Positions 55,980 through 58,147 of a stretch of 58,147 nt of DNA are shown in pieces. The notes below the pieces were generated by a model that saw nothing but the letters and a program-made list of their open reading frames with translations, ran no database searches and was not told where the DNA came from. The stretch is taken from positions 43,862 to 102,008 of the forward strand of contig NZ_JAEHJZ010000003.1 of NCBI RefSeq assembly GCF_016469035.1, in the 5' to 3' direction. Positions within the stretch are counted from its first letter, which is position 1; each line of letters starts with the position of its first letter. This DNA is from Gelidibacter salicanalis. GTDB taxonomy: Bacteria > Bacteroidota > Bacteroidia > Flavobacteriales > Flavobacteriaceae. The position numbers and the translations under genes were made by a program.

Positions 55980-58028
55980 ATGTCAGAGAAAGATAACCTG
56001 CATGATGCAGATGGAAACGAGGATTTAAAAAGCAAGGCTATCACTACTGAATACACAGTTGCTGAAAACCAAAACACACCAGAAGATACCCCTTCAAACG
56101 AAACAACTGAAGCATCAGATGCTATCAAAAGTGAAGCCACTGAAACCCCAAAAGACGAAGAGCAAGCAGATCAACCTGTAGAAGATAACACAACAGCAAC
56201 GGCTAATTCAGAAGACACAGCAGCTAACAAGAAAGACGCACATGTGGATGAAATTGAAAAATCCAATGCTGAAGATGCTGAAGACGAAGGCAATAATGAG
56301 CGCCATACTTTAGAGGATAAAGACTACCACTCCATGACTATGGAGCAGTTGGCAGATGAATTTGAAACCTTACTAAAGAACAAAAAAGTTCAGACTATAA
56401 AGTCTCATATAGACGAGATTAAAACCGAATTCAACTCTAAGTTTTCAGAAATTCTAGAAGAAAAGAAAGAGGAATTCTTAAGCGAAGGCGGAAGTGAGAT
56501 TGATTTCTTTTATTCCAGCCCGCTAAAAAAGCGCTTCAATGCGCTTTATAAAGATTACAAAAACAATCTTAACGCATATTACAAGACTTTAGAGACCAAT
56601 CTGAAGTCTAATTTAGAGAACAGATTACGCATTATTGAGGATATTAAAGGCCTGATTAATGTTGAAGAAAACATCAACACCACCTATAAACTTTTTAAGG
56701 ATTTACAGGAAGAATGGCGTACTGCTGGTCCAATACCAAGAGACAAATACAATAATGCATGGAATACGTACCACCATCATGTAGAGATTTTCTATGACTT
56801 TTTGCATCTCAATCGCGATTTGCGCGATATGGATTTCAAACACAATCTCGATCAGAAATTAAAAATCATCGACCGTGCTGAGGAATTGGCCCAAGATGAC
56901 AATTCAAACCGAGCTTTTAGGGAGTTGCAGGTACTCCATAAAATGTGGAAGGAAGACTTAGGCCCTGTTGATAAAGAACATAGAGAGGCTATTTGGGAGC
57001 GTTTTAGCAACGCAACCAAAACCATACATGATAAAAGACAAGCCTATTACGCTGACGTTGATAAAGCCCACGAAGCCAATCTGGAGAAAAAAGAAGCCAT
57101 CATTGCTAAAATTGAAGAGATAGCTAAGGATGAACTCAATTCTCATCAGGCGTGGCAAAATAAAATTAAGGTTATTGAAGGCTTGCGTACTGAATTTTTT
57201 AACGCTGGCAAGGTACCTATTAAAGTAAATGAAGCCACATGGGCAAAATTTAAAGCTGCTGTAAGAACTTTTAACAAAAAGAAAAATTCGTTTTATAAAG
57301 GTTTAAAAAAGGATCAATATACCAATTTACAGAAGAAATTGGATTTGATCAAAATTGCTGAAGAGCACAAGGATAGTGATGATTTTGATACTGTTACACC
57401 ATTGATGAAGAAAATTCAGAATGAATGGAAAGAGATTGGACACGTGCCAAGGAAGGACAGTGACAAGATATGGAAACGATTTAAAGCTGCGTGTAACCAT
57501 TATTTTGACAAGCTGAATGCTGAACGCAACGCTGCAAATAAAGGCGAAGTAGAAGCTTTTGAAAAGAAATCGAAATTACTTGATAATTTAAAAGAATTAT
57601 CACTAAGCGGTACGCCTGAGGAAGATTTAGAGACCATTAAGAAAAAAACTGAAGAGTGGAATGCTTTAGGACCAGTACCGCAAAATAAACGTTTCATTGA
57701 AGGTAAATTCAATAAAGCAGTAGATAGCTTATTCAATAATTTAAAAATGGATAAGTCTGAAGTAGAAATGATCAAGTTTGAAAACAAACTGGAGCATTTA
57801 TCTCAACCGGACGATACGCGATTGCTAGACAATGAACACCATTTTATTCGTAAAAAAATTGATGAAGTGCGTGGGGAGATTAACCAATTGGAAAATAATC
57901 TTCAATTTTTCTCCAATATTGATAAAACCAATCCTTTGGTCAAAGATGTATTGAACAATATAGAAAACCACAAGGAAAACTTAGCTGTTTGGGAAGAAAA
58001 ATTCAAGAAGCTGAAAGAACTGTATTAA
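55980..58028 (+). CDS. DUF349-repeat protein with an acidic N-terminus
   Basis: A 682-aa, apparently cytosolic protein. Residues 1-115 are very acidic and rich in Glu, Asp, Thr and Ala, probably disordered. After a helical segment come five DUF349 repeats (about residues 210-600), each recognisable by a W followed by GP-I/V-P and a conserved W or F-K: EEWRTAGPIPRDKYNNAWN, MWKEDLGPVDKEHREAIWE, EFFNAGKVPIKVNEATWAK, EWKEIGHVPRKDSDKIWKR and EWNALGPVPQNKRFIEGKF. The C-terminus is coiled-coil-like. DUF349 function is unsettled; a nucleic-acid or ribosome link has been proposed in other bacteria. Confidence 0.9.
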   Translation: MSEKDNLHDADGNEDLKSKAITTEYTVAENQNTPEDTPSNETTEASDAIKSEATETPKDEEQADQPVEDNTTATANSEDTAANKKDAHVDEIEKSNAEDAEDEGNNERHTLEDKDYHSMTMEQLADEFETLLKNKKVQTIKSHIDEIKTEFNSKFSEILEEKKEEFLSEGGSEIDFFYSSPLKKRFNALYKDYKNNLNAYYKTLETNLKSNLENRLRIIEDIKGLINVEENINTTYKLFKDLQEEWRTAGPIPRDKYNNAWNTYHHHVEIFYDFLHLNRDLRDMDFKHNLDQKLKIIDRAEELAQDDNSNRAFRELQVLHKMWKEDLGPVDKEHREAIWERFSNATKTIHDKRQAYYADVDKAHEANLEKKEAIIAKIEEIAKDELNSHQAWQNKIKVIEGLRTEFFNAGKVPIKVNEATWAKFKAAVRTFNKKKNSFYKGLKKDQYTNLQKKLDLIKIAEEHKDSDDFDTVTPLMKKIQNEWKEIGHVPRKDSDKIWKRFKAACNHYFDKLNAERNAANKGEVEAFEKKSKLLDNLKELSLSGTPEEDLETIKKKTEEWNALGPVPQNKRFIEGKFNKAVDSLFNNLKMDKSEVEMIKFENKLEHLSQPDDTRLLDNEHHFIRKKIDEVRGEINQLENNLQFFSNIDKTNPLVKDVLNNIENHKENLAVWEEKFKKLKELY

Positions 58029-58055
58029 TAGTAAAGTATAGACTAATTAAAAAGT

Positions 58056-58092
58056 CTCAATTTTTCAAGAAGAAAAATTGGGCCTTTTTTTT
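58056..58092 (+). terminator. Intrinsic terminator of the DUF349 gene
   Basis: CTCAATTTTTC (58056-58066) pairs with GAAAAATTGGG (58072-58082), with one G-U pair, and eight T follow. It begins 28 nt past the stop codon. Confidence 0.85.
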
Positions 58093-58097
58093 ATGAC

Positions 58098-58123
58098 ATC
58101 AAAGTTATGAATCAAAGTTATGA
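58098..58123 (+). repeat. Two tandem 13-bp repeats at the window edge
   Basis: ATCAAAGTTATGA is repeated twice without a gap. The second copy contains a possible start codon (ATG at 58120); another overlapping ATG in a different frame follows at 58124. Either could open a gene that continues past the window, but only 24-28 nt are visible, so no CDS is called. Confidence 0.6.
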
Positions 58124-58147
58124 ATGAACAACCTCGACCCAAGGGTA

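Overview
The window looks like a chromosomal stretch from a marine-type Flavobacteriaceae bacterium (Bacteroidota). This rests on the AT-rich sequence, the gliding-motility lipoprotein GldI, two giant cell-surface proteins ending in type IX secretion system (T9SS) type A sorting domains, many lipoproteins with an N-terminal lipobox, Bacteroidota-type -7 elements (TAnnTTTG) upstream of several genes, and orders such as recF / DciA-like / ndk / DHH / gldI / PPIase and TPR / DUF368 / DUF368 / aroE / DUF349 that I recall as typical of the family. I see no rRNA or tRNA genes, no complete IS with a transposase, and no CRISPR array.

Layout. 1-6.0 kb: recF, a small lipoprotein, a DUF721 protein, a cold-shock protein, ndk on the other strand, then a tight operon of a DHH phosphoesterase, gldI and a cyclophilin-FKBP lipoprotein. 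6.0-6.6 kb: a gene-free stretch with a MITE-like element. 6.6-27 kb: two paralogous giant secreted proteins on the minus strand (3676 and 2899 aa). They share ends but have different stalks; one stalk carries 11 nearly identical 81-aa repeats. 27-38.8 kb: pepD, a DUF3810 membrane protein, two secreted amidohydrolase-family proteins, a lipoprotein, a SpoU-type RNA methyltransferase, a Ste24-type protease and another lipoprotein. 38.8-39.4 kb: a gene-free cluster of six related hairpin repeats. 39.4-44.2 kb: two small envelope proteins, an unknown protein, and a radical-SAM / TIGR03915 DNA-repair-like pair. 44.4-58 kb: housekeeping genes (rel, fur, purA, an OstA-like protein, an aminotransferase, a TPR protein, two DUF368 proteins, aroE and a DUF349 protein).

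How the genes fit together. GldI and the neighbouring PPIase are envelope folding factors. The two giants are probable T9SS cargo anchored or released at the surface. Both giant genes have the same two-block motif at matched spacing about 140-160 nt upstream of the start codon, which suggests co-regulation. The larger one also has a nine-G run in its presumed leader, an unusual tract in such AT-rich DNA and a possible phase-variation switch.

The most notable signals not explained by ordinary genes are: (1) the G9 run and shared promoter motif of the giant pair; (2) the internal repeat array; (3) the six-copy hairpin family with paired base changes; (4) 7-nt-periodic intergenic repeats at three loci, one of which runs through a stop codon; and (5) a 238-bp element with imperfect terminal inverted repeats and perfect 8-bp flanking direct repeats. 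All functional statements come from reading sequence by eye; nothing was searched or computed.
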